From Polymorphobacter multimanifer (GTDB taxonomy: Bacteria > Pseudomonadota > Alphaproteobacteria > Sphingomonadales > Sphingomonadaceae), in NCBI RefSeq assembly GCF_014205635.1, contig NZ_JACIIV010000008.1:1-64000 (forward strand): a DNA stretch of 64,000 bases. The letters are read 5' to 3'. The notes below the pieces were generated by a model. The model saw only the letters and a list, made by a program, of their open reading frames with translations. It was not told the origin of the DNA and ran no database searches. Each line of letters starts with the position of its first letter. Within the stretch, counting starts at the first letter, position 1. The position numbers and the translations under genes were made by a program. Shown here piece after piece: positions 50,249 through 58,374 of the stretch.

Positions 50249-50814
50249 GCGTGCTCCCCATGGCCTTCGGCCGCGCCCATGGCGGCGCGCATGCGCATGA
50301 TGCCGCGCCGCACCCAACTCTTCAGCGTGCCCACCGGCACGCCTTCGCGCGCCGCCAGCTCCTCATAGGTCAGCCCTTCGAAATAGCAGCTGCGGATGGC
50401 GGCCGCCTGGCGCGGGTCGAGCATCGCCAGGGCGGCATGCACGCTGGCCGCACCCCGGGCCGTGTCTATCTGCACATCGGCAAGCGGGGCGCAATCTTCC
50501 ACAAGCCCGGCGTCCTCGAGCGGCGAGGTGGGGCGGGAGCCCTTGGCGCGCAGCCGGTCGATCGCGCGATTGCGTGCGATCGTCGCTGTCCAGGTGATCG
50601 GGCTGGCACGGCTGGAGTCGAACTCCGCCGCCTTTCGCCAAATCGTCACATAAACATCCTGCAGCACGTCTTCAGCCTCTCCGCGTTCGGGCAGTATACG
50701 CAGGATGACGCCAAACAGCTTCGCGGAGGTACGGTCGTAAAAGTCGCGGAAGGCCGCAGTGTCCCCTTCCGACGCCTTGGCCAACAGCCTGGCAAGCTCG
50801 GCAGCGCTGCTCAA
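50245..50814 (-). CDS. ECF RNA polymerase sigma factor (SigK-like)
   Basis: This 189-aa extracytoplasmic-function sigma factor has region 2 (FGVILRILPERGEAEDVLQD, then VYVTIWRKAAEFDSSRASPI, TWTATIARNRAIDRLRA) and region 4 (LEALL-like AALAMLDPRQAAAIRSCYFE, TYEELAAREGVPVGTLKSWV). Pairing with an RskA-type anti-sigma factor and a nearby fasciclin gene resembles the SigK group. Its start overlaps the mlaF stop by ATGA, so it is transcribed from the alr-mla operon. Any ECF promoter of its own is not evident. Confidence 0.92.
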   Translation of the reverse strand: MSSAAELARLLAKASEGDTAAFRDFYDRTSAKLFGVILRILPERGEAEDVLQDVYVTIWRKAAEFDSSRASPITWTATIARNRAIDRLRAKGSRPTSPLEDAGLVEDCAPLADVQIDTARGAASVHAALAMLDPRQAAAIRSCYFEGLTYEELAAREGVPVGTLKSWVRRGIMRMRAAMGAAEGHGEHA

Positions 50815-51572
50815 AGCCGCCTCAGCTGCATCTGGATCGGCCCTTCGGCCCGGCCGTGAACAAATTGATCAACAAAGGGATTTTCCGCGCTGTCGATAGC
50901 ATTTCGTTCACCCTGCCAGATGATCCGGCCCTGGTAAAGCATCGCTACCCGGTCGGCGATCCGGCGCACGCTCGCCATGTCGTGCGTGATGGTTAACGCG
51001 GTGATTCCCAGCTCCGACACCAGCTGGCGGATGAGCGCATTGATGACATCGGCCATGATCGGGTCGAGCCCGGTGGTCGGCTCGTCGAAGAAAATGATCT
51101 CCGGCCGCGGGGCAATGGCGCGTGCCAGCGCCACGCGCTTCTGCATGCCGCCCGAAAGCTCGGAGGGCTTGAGGTCGGCCACTTCCGGCCCCAGTCCCAC
51201 CCGCGCCAGATTGTCGAGCGCAGCCGCCCGTCGCTCGCGCGCCGGGCCGGAAAGTGCAAAGCTCACATTGCGCCACACAGGCAGCGAATCGAACAGCGCA
51301 CCGCCCTGGAACAGCATGCCGAAGCGCGCCTGGTGCGCCGCCAGCGCCCGGCCCTTGAGGCCGCTTACCTCCTGCCCATCGATGCGGATCGACCCGGCGT
51401 CGGGGCGCAGCAGCCCCAGGATGCACTTCATCGTCACCGATTTGCCGGTGCCCGAGCCGCCGATGATCACCATCGATTCGCCCGGCATCACCGTCAGATC
51501 CACGCCCGCCAGCACCACCTTGCCGGAAAAGGCCTTCGTCACACCCGCCAGTTCGATCTTGGGAACACTCAT
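50811..51572 (-). CDS. mlaF: MlaF-type phospholipid-transport ABC ATPase
   Basis: This 253-aa ATPase partner of the MlaE permease works in lipid exchange with the outer membrane. It has Walker A IGGSGTGKSVTMK, the signature LSGGMQKRVALARAIAPRP and Walker B IIFFDEPTTGLDPIMADVI. MlaD-type substrate-binding genes are not adjacent. It overlaps mlaE and the sigma gene by 4 bp each. Confidence 0.93.
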   Translation of the reverse strand: MSVPKIELAGVTKAFSGKVVLAGVDLTVMPGESMVIIGGSGTGKSVTMKCILGLLRPDAGSIRIDGQEVSGLKGRALAAHQARFGMLFQGGALFDSLPVWRNVSFALSGPARERRAAALDNLARVGLGPEVADLKPSELSGGMQKRVALARAIAPRPEIIFFDEPTTGLDPIMADVINALIRQLVSELGITALTITHDMASVRRIADRVAMLYQGRIIWQGERNAIDSAENPFVDQFVHGRAEGPIQMQLRRL

Positions 51573-52366
51573 CGGCCGAACACGATCACGGTGATGATGA
51601 GGTTGGAGAGCAGGATCAGGATGAAGGCCGACACCACGGCGTTGGTGGTGGCACGCCCCACACCCGCCGCTCCGCCCGAGCTGTTGTAGCCATGGAAACA
51701 GCCCATGAGTGCTATGAAGAAGCCGAAGACCGCTGCCTTGACCATCGACGAGATGACGTCATCAGCCTTCAGGAATTGGGCGGTGGTGTTGAGATAGGCC
51801 GCCGAATTGAAGCCGAGCCGGGTGGTGGCGAGCAGCCAGCCGCCCATCACGCCGAGCACGTTCGACACCAGCACGAGGAGCGGCATCACCAGAATCGCCG
51901 CCAGCACGCGCGGCACGACCAGATAGCGCATCGGATCTGTGCGCAACGTCGTGAGCGCGTCGATCTGCTCGGTGACGCGCATCGTGCCCAGTTCGGCCGC
52001 CATGGCGCTCGCCACCCGCCCTGCCACCATCAGCCCGCCGAGCACCGGCCCCAGCTCGCGCACGATGCCGATGACGGTGACGGCAGGCACGGTGCTCGAC
52101 GCGTTGAAGCGGCTGCCGCCGATATAGATCTGCTGCGCCAGCGCCGAGCCGGTGAACAGCGCCGTCAGCCCCACCACCGGCAACGAGAACCAGCCGATGA
52201 CGAGGATCTGCTCGAGAAGCTGTGCCGGATACCAGGGCGGGCGCACCGCGCGGCCGAGCACGGTGACGGCAAAACGCGTCAGCCTGCCGATGCTCGCCAG
52301 CAGGCCGAGCACGACGGAACCCAGGGCAATCAGGGCATGGACAAAGGTTTCAAGCGCGCCGGTCAT
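51569..52366 (-). CDS. mlaE: MlaE-type ABC transporter permease
   Basis: This 265-aa inner-membrane permease of the MlaE/Ttg2B family has five or six helices and the family blocks LEQILVIGWFSLPVVGLTAL, FTGSALAQQIYIGG, ELGPVLGGLMVAGRVASAMA, AELGTMRVTEQIDAL and NVLGVMGGWLL. It pairs with MlaF downstream. It overlaps alr upstream by ATGA. Confidence 0.93.
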   Translation of the reverse strand: MTGALETFVHALIALGSVVLGLLASIGRLTRFAVTVLGRAVRPPWYPAQLLEQILVIGWFSLPVVGLTALFTGSALAQQIYIGGSRFNASSTVPAVTVIGIVRELGPVLGGLMVAGRVASAMAAELGTMRVTEQIDALTTLRTDPMRYLVVPRVLAAILVMPLLVLVSNVLGVMGGWLLATTRLGFNSAAYLNTTAQFLKADDVISSMVKAAVFGFFIALMGCFHGYNSSGGAAGVGRATTNAVVSAFILILLSNLIITVIVFGR

Positions 52367-53382
52367 GTATAGACACGGGCATAGCGACGCCCGAGGCCTG
52401 TCAGCAACTCATATTCGGCGCGGTTGCACTGTGCCGCTGCTGCGCCCACGTCGAAATCCACGGAAAGCCAGTCCCCTTCCGCCAGTGGCGGGGCATCGGT
52501 GACGTCGAACGCGGTCAGGTCCATCGACACCCGGCCGATGAGCGGGCAGGCCACGCCGGCGACCCGCGCGCTCCCGAACGTCGCCATCGCGCGCGGATAG
52601 CCATCGGCATAGCCGAGTGCCGTGATTGCCACCCGCGTCGGCCGGGCCGCGATGAAGCTGGCGCCATAACCGACGCTGGCCCCTGCCGGCACATCGCGCA
52701 GCTGCAGGATCGGCGCTTCGATCGCCACAACCGGCAGCAGCCGGTCACGCATGGCGGAAGGGCCGCCGCCATACAGGCCGATGCCGGGGCGGGTGAGATC
52801 GAAATGCCAGTCCGGCCCCAGTGCAATGCCGGCGGAATTCGCCAGCGCGCGCCGCCGGGCGGGGTTTGGCACGGCGTGGAAGGCGGCGAGCTGTGCCCGG
52901 TTCATGGCATGCGCTGGCGTTTCCGCACAGGCGAGATGGCTGTGCAGCGTGTCGATGGTCATGCCTTGCAGCAGCGCGGTGTCCGCCAGTCCGAGCCGGT
53001 TAATGCCGGTGTCGATCATCACGTCTGCCGGCCGTCCGGTTTGCCGCCACAGGGCGACTTGTGCGGGTGTGTTGAGCACCGGCCGCACATCGGGCCCGAG
53101 GGCCTGTGCCGTTGCCATTTCTGCGGGTGTGATGCCGTGCAGCACCGCGAGCCGGGCGCCCGCGGGCATCGCCCCGAGCGCTGCCGCCTCCGCCCAGCTT
53201 GCCACGAAGAAATCGCGTGCGCCTGCCTTGGCCAGCGTATCGAGCATCGGCCGTGCGCCGAGCCCATAGCCATCGGCCTTGATCGCGGCCCCGGTGGTGG
53301 CGCGGCCACTGGCGGCCGCGAGCAGCCTCCAGTTGGCGGCCACCGCTTCGAGACTGATCAGCAATCGTGCCGCAAACGCCAT
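52363..53382 (-). CDS. alr: Alanine racemase
   Basis: This 339-aa PLP enzyme makes D-alanine for peptidoglycan. The PLP lysine lies in TTGAAIKADGYGLGARP (Lys35), with VMIDTGINRLGL, RPGIGLYGGGPS, the second catalytic Tyr in ASVGYGASFIAA, and PLIGRVSMDLTAFDV. It is the first gene of the five-gene chain alr-mlaE-mlaF-sigma-anti-sigma, all linked by ATGA overlaps. It is divergent from a small exported protein gene. Confidence 0.94.
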   Translation of the reverse strand: MAFAARLLISLEAVAANWRLLAAASGRATTGAAIKADGYGLGARPMLDTLAKAGARDFFVASWAEAAALGAMPAGARLAVLHGITPAEMATAQALGPDVRPVLNTPAQVALWRQTGRPADVMIDTGINRLGLADTALLQGMTIDTLHSHLACAETPAHAMNRAQLAAFHAVPNPARRRALANSAGIALGPDWHFDLTRPGIGLYGGGPSAMRDRLLPVVAIEAPILQLRDVPAGASVGYGASFIAARPTRVAITALGYADGYPRAMATFGSARVAGVACPLIGRVSMDLTAFDVTDAPPLAEGDWLSVDFDVGAAAAQCNRAEYELLTGLGRRYARVYT

Positions 53383-53479
53383 GCTTCGCTGTTAGCCTCG
53401 CGCGGACCCCAACACAAATTCATGGGCGCGAAAGCCCAAAGGCGCTAGACGCTGCGACATGTTGAACAGGGACTGTGCC

Positions 53480-53713
53480 ATGAAATCGATCACCAAAACC
53501 GCCATTGCCGCGCTTGCGTCCACTTTCGTGCTGGGTGGTATCGGTATTGCGGTGGCAGTCGCCCAGCCACAGCCGCGCCCGGACACCGAGTTCTGCGCCA
53601 AGATTCGCGCGCAGAATCCCGGCGGGATCTGCACGCCCAAGGGCGAGTATGTGACTGCGGACAAGGTGTACCTGCCCGATGGCCGCGTCATCAACCGCAC
53701 CACCGGCAGCTGA
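53480..53713 (+). CDS. Small exported hypothetical protein
   Basis: This 77-aa protein has a signal peptide (about 1-28, MKSITKTAIAALASTFVLGG…VAVAQ) and a mature part with two cysteines (EFCAKIRAQNPGGICTPKGE) likely forming a disulfide. No family is recognised. I chose the ATG at 53480 because the 7-codon extension adds charged residues before the signal. It is convergent with the FKBP gene (2 bp between stops). Confidence 0.7.
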   Translation: MKSITKTAIAALASTFVLGGIGIAVAVAQPQPRPDTEFCAKIRAQNPGGICTPKGEYVTADKVYLPDGRVINRTTGS

Positions 53714-53715
53714 GG

Positions 53716-54243
53716 CTATTCGTTGGGGCGGATCGCCAGCAGCTCGATATCGAATTCGAGTACGGCCCCGGGCGGGATCACGCCGCCGGCACCGCGGGCG
53801 CCATAGGCAAGGCCGGGCGGCACGACGAAGTGATATTTGGAGCCGGTCGGCATGAGCTGCACGCCTTCGGTCCAGCCGGGGATCACCTGGTCGAGCGGGA
53901 AGGCCGCAGGCTGGCCGCGCTGATAGCTTGAATCGAACACCGTGCCATCGACGAGCTTGCCCTCGTAATGGACGAGGACAACGTCGGATGCGGCGGGCTT
54001 GGGGCCCTTGCCTTCGGTGATGACCTGATATTGCAGGCCCGTGCTGGTGGTGATCACGCCCGGCTTGTCCTTGTTTGCGTCCAGATACTGCATGTCTGCG
54101 GTGCGCACCGCGGCGACCTGTGTCTGTGTGCCGGCCCAGGTAGCCAGGCCGGCAATGAACAGCACGACGACTCCGCCGATGATCCAGCGACCGGCGCCGG
54201 GTGACGCTGCACCCGGCCTGGCATTCGATTCGGGAGTGGCCAT
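53716..54243 (-). CDS. FKBP-type peptidyl-prolyl isomerase, membrane-anchored
   Basis: This protein of about 175 aa has one N-terminal TM helix (about 20-38, WIIGGVVVLFIAGLATWAG) and a periplasmic FKBP domain from about residue 68. The domain shows GLQYQVITEGKGPKPAASDV, VHYEGKLVDGTVFDSSYQRG, VIPGWTEGVQLMPTGSKYHF and YGARGAGGVIPPGAVLEFDI. It catalyses proline isomerisation during envelope protein folding. The ATG at 54243 is preferred; the one two codons upstream is possible. Confidence 0.92.
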   Translation of the reverse strand: MATPESNARPGAASPGAGRWIIGGVVVLFIAGLATWAGTQTQVAAVRTADMQYLDANKDKPGVITTSTGLQYQVITEGKGPKPAASDVVLVHYEGKLVDGTVFDSSYQRGQPAAFPLDQVIPGWTEGVQLMPTGSKYHFVVPPGLAYGARGAGGVIPPGAVLEFDIELLAIRPNE

Positions 54244-54307
54244 CGGCACGATATCCTTGTCAGCGCGGGGTCAGCCGGTGCTTGGGGCCAGCCGAAGCAG
54301 CCGGCGC

Positions 54308-54514
54308 TTACTTCACGCCGTCGCGTTCCATGCGCTTGCGCTCGAGCTTGCGAGCCCGGCGCACAGCGGCAGCCTTTTCGCGTGCACGCTTTTCAGACGG
54401 CTTTTCATAGTGACGGCGCAGCTTCATCTCGCGGTAAACGCCTTCGCGCTGCAGCTTCTTCTTGAGGGCGCGCAGCGCCTGATCGACATTGTTGTCGCGA
54501 ACCATGATTTGCAT
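54308..54514 (-). CDS. rpsU: 30S ribosomal protein S21
   Basis: This 68-aa basic protein has the S21 pattern [40 protein letters not shown] and a strongly basic tail ending [15 protein letters not shown] took the start at 54514 on family length; a longer frame upstream is not S21-like. It is transcribed singly, divergent from coq9 (216 bp). Confidence 0.93.
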   Translation of the reverse strand: MQIMVRDNNVDQALRALKKKLQREGVYREMKLRRHYEKPSEKRAREKAAAVRRARKLERKRMERDGVK

Positions 54515-54730
54515 GCAGCCGTACTCTCCATTCACGTCGGGGGGGCTGGCACAGCACCCACGCTTGTCAAAGACTCGATGATTCCGGAAAGCGGGCCTGC
54601 CGGAGCGAACGGGGCGCATAGCAGACGGCCAGCGCCGAAACAAGAGAGCCGGCCGTTCGTGAACTGCACTGGCGTAGCCGCGGCGTCCTGCGCGCTGGCG
54701 GCGGCGGGGCTTCGGGGGTATGGATGTGCC

Positions 54731-55432
54731 ATGACCGACGCAGCCCATGCCCCCGAAGTCTCTGGCTCATCGATTGCCGACAATGACGTGCCCCTCGATG
54801 CGCTGCGGCCGCGGCTGATCGAGGCGATGCTGCCGCATGTGCCGTTTGAGGGATGGTCGGCGGCGGCGCGTGATGGCGGCGCCGATGATGCGGGAATCGA
54901 CCGCGATATTGCCGCCCTTGCCCTGCCCGATGCCGTGGCGATGACCGACGCCTATACCGCGCGCGCCGATGCGACGATGACGCAAGCGATGGTGGCGGCG
55001 GGCGTGGAGACGATGAAGATCCGGGCGCGAATCCGCCTGGCGCTGGTAACACGGCTCGAACAGGCGGCGCACGACAAGGAAGCGGTTCGGCGCGCGCTTG
55101 CGGTGATGGCGATGCCGCAGAATGCCGGCCTCGGGCTGCGCACGCTGTGGCGTACCGCCGATGCCATGTGGCGTGCCGCCGGGGACACAGCGACCGACTT
55201 CAACCATTATTCCAAACGCGTGATCCTGGGATCGGTCTATTCCGCCACCCTGCTTTATTGGCTCGATGACGACAGCGAGGGCATGGTGGACACGCTGGCC
55301 TTCATCGATCGCCGGATCGATGACGTGATGAAGATCGAGAAGAGCAAGGCACAATTCCGGAGCGCGTTCGAATGGGTGCCCAATCCAGCACGCTTCCTCG
55401 GCCGACTGCGTTATCCGGTTTCCTCGCTCTGA
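54731..55432 (+). CDS. COQ9-family ubiquinone biosynthesis protein
   Basis: This 233-aa protein matches COQ9, a lipid-binding TetR-fold protein that assists ubiquinone hydroxylation. Motifs include [80 protein letters not shown] and [17 protein letters not shown]. It is typical of alphaproteobacteria and mitochondria. I took the ATG at 54731; the longer frame upstream is antisense to rpsU. Confidence 0.93.
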   Translation: MTDAAHAPEVSGSSIADNDVPLDALRPRLIEAMLPHVPFEGWSAAARDGGADDAGIDRDIAALALPDAVAMTDAYTARADATMTQAMVAAGVETMKIRARIRLALVTRLEQAAHDKEAVRRALAVMAMPQNAGLGLRTLWRTADAMWRAAGDTATDFNHYSKRVILGSVYSATLLYWLDDDSEGMVDTLAFIDRRIDDVMKIEKSKAQFRSAFEWVPNPARFLGRLRYPVSSL

Positions 55433-55498
55433 ACGCTGGCGCTCGCCACCTGCACATGATAACGCCTCGCAACAATCTGTGAGGTTTCCGTCGCCGCC

Positions 55499-55747
55499 AT
55501 GGCCATTCCGCTGATTATCGACGCGCTGCCGCCGCACACACGCGCGCTGATCTCCGCGATCGATCGCGCCGGGATAGACCCCGATACGGCGCGCCGGCTG
55601 CACGAGCTGGGGTTCGACGAGGGGGTGGATGTGGAAGTGCTGCACCGCGCGCCCTTTGGTGGTGACCCGCTGGCGGTACGGGTCGGCAATATGGTGGTGG
55701 CGCTGCGGCGCGCCATGGCAGCGCTCATCGAAGTCGAACTCGCATGA
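55499..55747 (+). CDS. feoA: Ferrous iron transport protein FeoA
   Basis: This 82-aa SH3-like FeoA domain contains TARRLHELGFDEGVDVEVLH, APFGGDPLAVRVGNMVVALR and RAMAALIEVE. It supports FeoB in Fe(II) uptake. Its stop overlaps the feoB start by ATGA. The 66-bp gap after coq9 may carry its promoter; no clear Fur or Irr box was recognised. Confidence 0.92.
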   Translation: MAIPLIIDALPPHTRALISAIDRAGIDPDTARRLHELGFDEGVDVEVLHRAPFGGDPLAVRVGNMVVALRRAMAALIEVELA

Positions 55748-57597
55748 ACGTCGTGCTCGCAAGCCCGGTGGTGGCGCTGGTCGGCAATCCCAATGCCGGC
55801 AAGACCAGTCTTTTCAATGCGCTCACCGGATCGCGGCAGAAGGTGGGCAATTATCCGGGGGTGACCGTCGAGCGCAAGGCCGGGCGGCTGCCACTCGCCG
55901 ATGGCCGCAGCGCCGAATTGATCGACCTGCCGGGCACTTACAGCCTGGAACCGCGCAGCCCCGATGAAGCGGTGACGCGCGATGCCGTGCTCGGCCGGTT
56001 GGTGGGCGAACGGCCGATCGACGCGATCATTGCGGTGGTGGATGCCACCAATCTGCGCAACCACCTGCGATTCGCGCTTGAGCTGAAAGCACTCGGCAAG
56101 CCGATGGTGGTGGCGCTCAACATGATCGACCTTGCAGACCGCGATGGCATCGAGATCGATGTGGCGGCGCTCGAGGAACTTTTGGGGCTGCCGGTGGTGC
56201 CGACGGTGGCTGTCCGCCGCCGTGGGCTGGAGGCGCTCGCTGCCGCGGTGTCCAGCCGGCTGGCCACGCCCGCGACCGAGGCCCTGGTTCCGGATGGCGA
56301 CATCGCGCCGTTGCAGCGCGAAGCCCGGCGCATTGCCACGGCTGCCGTGCGCAGCGTCGGCGCCCCGAAGCGTTGGTCCGAGCGGATCGACGGCGTGGCG
56401 CTGCACCCGGTGGCGGGGCCGTTGCTGCTCGCCGGGTTGCTGTTCTTCATCTTCCAGGCGGTCTTTGCCTGGGCCGAGGCGCCGATGGGCTGGATAGAAG
56501 CGTTGATCGGCGCCGGGCAGGATCTGGTCAACGCCACCCTCGATGATGGTCCGCTCCGCTCGATGCTCGTCAACGGCGTGCTTGCCGGTGTTGGCGCGGT
56601 CATCATCTTCCTGCCGCAGATCCTTATCCTGTTCTTCTTCATCCTGCTGCTCGAGCAATCGGGCTATATGGTCCGGGCCGCCTTCATTATGGACCGGCTG
56701 ATGGCCGGTGTAGGCCTCAATGGCCGTGCCTTCATTCCCCTGCTCTCCAGCTTCGCCTGCGCCATCCCGGGCATCATGGCGGCGCGGACGATTGATTCGC
56801 CCAAGGACCGGCTGACCACCATCCTCATCGCACCGTTGATGACCTGCTCGGCGCGGCTGCCGGTCTATGCCGTGATCATCGCCGCCTTCATTCCCGCCAC
56901 TCAGGTCGGCGGGCTGTTCAACCTGCAGGGGCTGGTGCTGACGGGGCTCTACCTGTTCGGCGTGATCGGCGCGCTGGTGGCGGCGGCTGCCCTGCGCCGC
57001 ACCGTGACGCGAGGGCCGAGCCCGAGCTTCCTCATGGAGATGCCGAAGTATCAGTGGCCGGCACCGCGCGACGTCGGGATCGGCCTGTACCAGCGCGCGA
57101 CGGCGTTTCTGGTACGCGCTGGCACCATCATCCTCGTGTCCACCATCGTGCTCTGGGGCCTGGCCAGCTATCCCAAGCCGCCGGCAAATTGGGAGGGGAC
57201 CGCGCTCGACTACAGCCTCGCCGGGCGAATCGGCGATGCGATAGAGCCGATCTTCGCGCCGATCGGCTTCAATCGCGAGATCGCCATTGCGCTGGTGCCG
57301 GGCATGGCAGCACGTGAGGTGGCGGTGAGCGCGCTTGCCACCGTTTATGCGCTCGAGGGCGTCGATGAGGAAAATACCGATTCGCTGGTGGAGACGCTGC
57401 GCGGCCGCTGGGAGCTGCCCACCGCACTCGCCTTTCTCGCCTGGTTCGTTTTCGCACCGCAGTGCATCTCTACACTGGCGGTGACGAAGCGCGAGACAGG
57501 GGGCTGGCGCTGGCCGATCTTCATGTTCAGCTATCTGTTTGCTGCCGCCTGGCTTGCGGCAGGCTTCACCTACTGGACGGCTCGCGCACTGCTCTGA
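55744..57597 (+). CDS. feoB: Ferrous iron transporter FeoB
   Basis: This 617-aa inner-membrane Fe(II) transporter has an N-terminal G-domain: P-loop LVGNPNAGKTSLFNALTGSR, switch-type GNYPGVTVERK, IDLPGTYSLEPRSPDE and NMIDLADRDG. A membrane domain follows with LSSFACAIPGIMAARTIDSP, MTCSARLPVYAVIIAAF and IALVPGMAAREVAVSALATV. It is somewhat shorter than enterobacterial FeoB, as usual for this group, and has no FeoC. It overlaps feoA by ATGA. Confidence 0.95.
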   Translation: MNVVLASPVVALVGNPNAGKTSLFNALTGSRQKVGNYPGVTVERKAGRLPLADGRSAELIDLPGTYSLEPRSPDEAVTRDAVLGRLVGERPIDAIIAVVDATNLRNHLRFALELKALGKPMVVALNMIDLADRDGIEIDVAALEELLGLPVVPTVAVRRRGLEALAAAVSSRLATPATEALVPDGDIAPLQREARRIATAAVRSVGAPKRWSERIDGVALHPVAGPLLLAGLLFFIFQAVFAWAEAPMGWIEALIGAGQDLVNATLDDGPLRSMLVNGVLAGVGAVIIFLPQILILFFFILLLEQSGYMVRAAFIMDRLMAGVGLNGRAFIPLLSSFACAIPGIMAARTIDSPKDRLTTILIAPLMTCSARLPVYAVIIAAFIPATQVGGLFNLQGLVLTGLYLFGVIGALVAAAALRRTVTRGPSPSFLMEMPKYQWPAPRDVGIGLYQRATAFLVRAGTIILVSTIVLWGLASYPKPPANWEGTALDYSLAGRIGDAIEPIFAPIGFNREIAIALVPGMAAREVAVSALATVYALEGVDEENTDSLVETLRGRWELPTALAFLAWFVFAPQCISTLAVTKRETGGWRWPIFMFSYLFAAAWLAAGFTYWTARALL

Positions 57598-57607
57598 CAG
57601 ACACTAT

Positions 57608-57622
57608 CGGCGCAATGCGCCG
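57608..57622. terminator. Small GC hairpin between feoB and esterase
   Basis: A perfect 6-bp stem CGGCGC/GCGCCG with an AAT loop lies between the convergent stops. It could act from both sides but has no T-run. Confidence 0.35.
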
Positions 57623-57627
57623 GCGCT

Positions 57628-58374
57628 TCAGTGCAGGCCGAAGAAATGCGCGATCTCGCTGGTGGAATCGCCAAGGCCACGCACGAAATGCTGCCCCGGC
57701 GTGCCATCCGGGCCGATCGGCTGGGCGTGGCCGAGGCCGGGGATGAGGTGCGACTCCACCGTGCCACCAGCGAGCGCCCAGGCTATGGCCAGATGCTCGG
57801 CGTTGCGCGGATGCACCCTGTCGTCGGCGAGCCCATGCCACAGGCTGAGCGGCGGCGGGGACTGCGGGACATGGCGGGCCAGTTGCGCCGCTGCAGGCAC
57901 CCCGCCCGCCATGGCATTGAGGCCCGAAGCGACATCGAGCGCCGCCCCTGCCGGCACGCCGGCCAAGGGTGCTGCCGCGGCAAAGCGCCCCGGATGCGCT
58001 TCGAGGAGCGCCAGCAGCATCGCCGCACCCGCCGAAAGGCCGGTGATATAGCAGCGACTCGGGTCGAGGCCGTGCGCGGCGGACACGGTGTCGACCATCC
58101 TCAAGATGGCGGCACCCTCGCCGTGGCGGACGGCATTGGGGTCGAACCAGCTGAAGCACAGGCTCTGGTTGTTGCGCTTCGTTTGCTCGGGGAGCAGCAG
58201 CGCGAAATCGTGGCGGGCGGCAAGTGCCTGCCAGCCCGATGCGCGGGCATAAAGGGCTGCGGTCTGGGTGCATCCATGCAGCGCCACAACCAGCGGCGCG
58301 CTGGGGCGCGTGGAGGCCTGGAACCAGCCGTTCAGCCCCGCCCAGTCCCCGTCGAGTCGGAGCAGACCCGTCAG
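57628..58374 (-). CDS. PHB-depolymerase-like esterase (possible CTG start)
   Basis: This alpha/beta-hydrolase of the LpqC/PHB-depolymerase family has about 248 aa if translation begins at CTG 58374. Landmarks are PLVVALHGCTQTAALYARAS, FALLLPEQTKRNNQSLCFSW, the nucleophile elbow in YITGLSAGAAML, and the His in IPGLGHAQP. No ATG, GTG or TTG lies in frame before a GTG at 58287, which falls inside the first core strand and would cut it. The CTG at 58372-58374 overlaps the ccmI stop as CTGA, mimicking the ATGA overlaps common here. I therefore take CTG as the likely start. Its substrate may be a short-chain ester. Confidence 0.7.
   Translation of the reverse strand: MTGLLRLDGDWAGLNGWFQASTRPSAPLVVALHGCTQTAALYARASGWQALAARHDFALLLPEQTKRNNQSLCFSWFDPNAVRHGEGAAILRMVDTVSAAHGLDPSRCYITGLSAGAAMLLALLEAHPGRFAAAAPLAGVPAGAALDVASGLNAMAGGVPAAAQLARHVPQSPPPLSLWHGLADDRVHPRNAEHLAIAWALAGGTVESHLIPGLGHAQPIGPDGTPGQHFVRGLGDSTSEIAHFFGLH

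Noticed and set aside
50811-50900. Own ECF promoter for the sigma gene
   Set aside because: No convincing ECF -35/-10 pair was found in the end of mlaF; the ATGA overlap argues for read-through.
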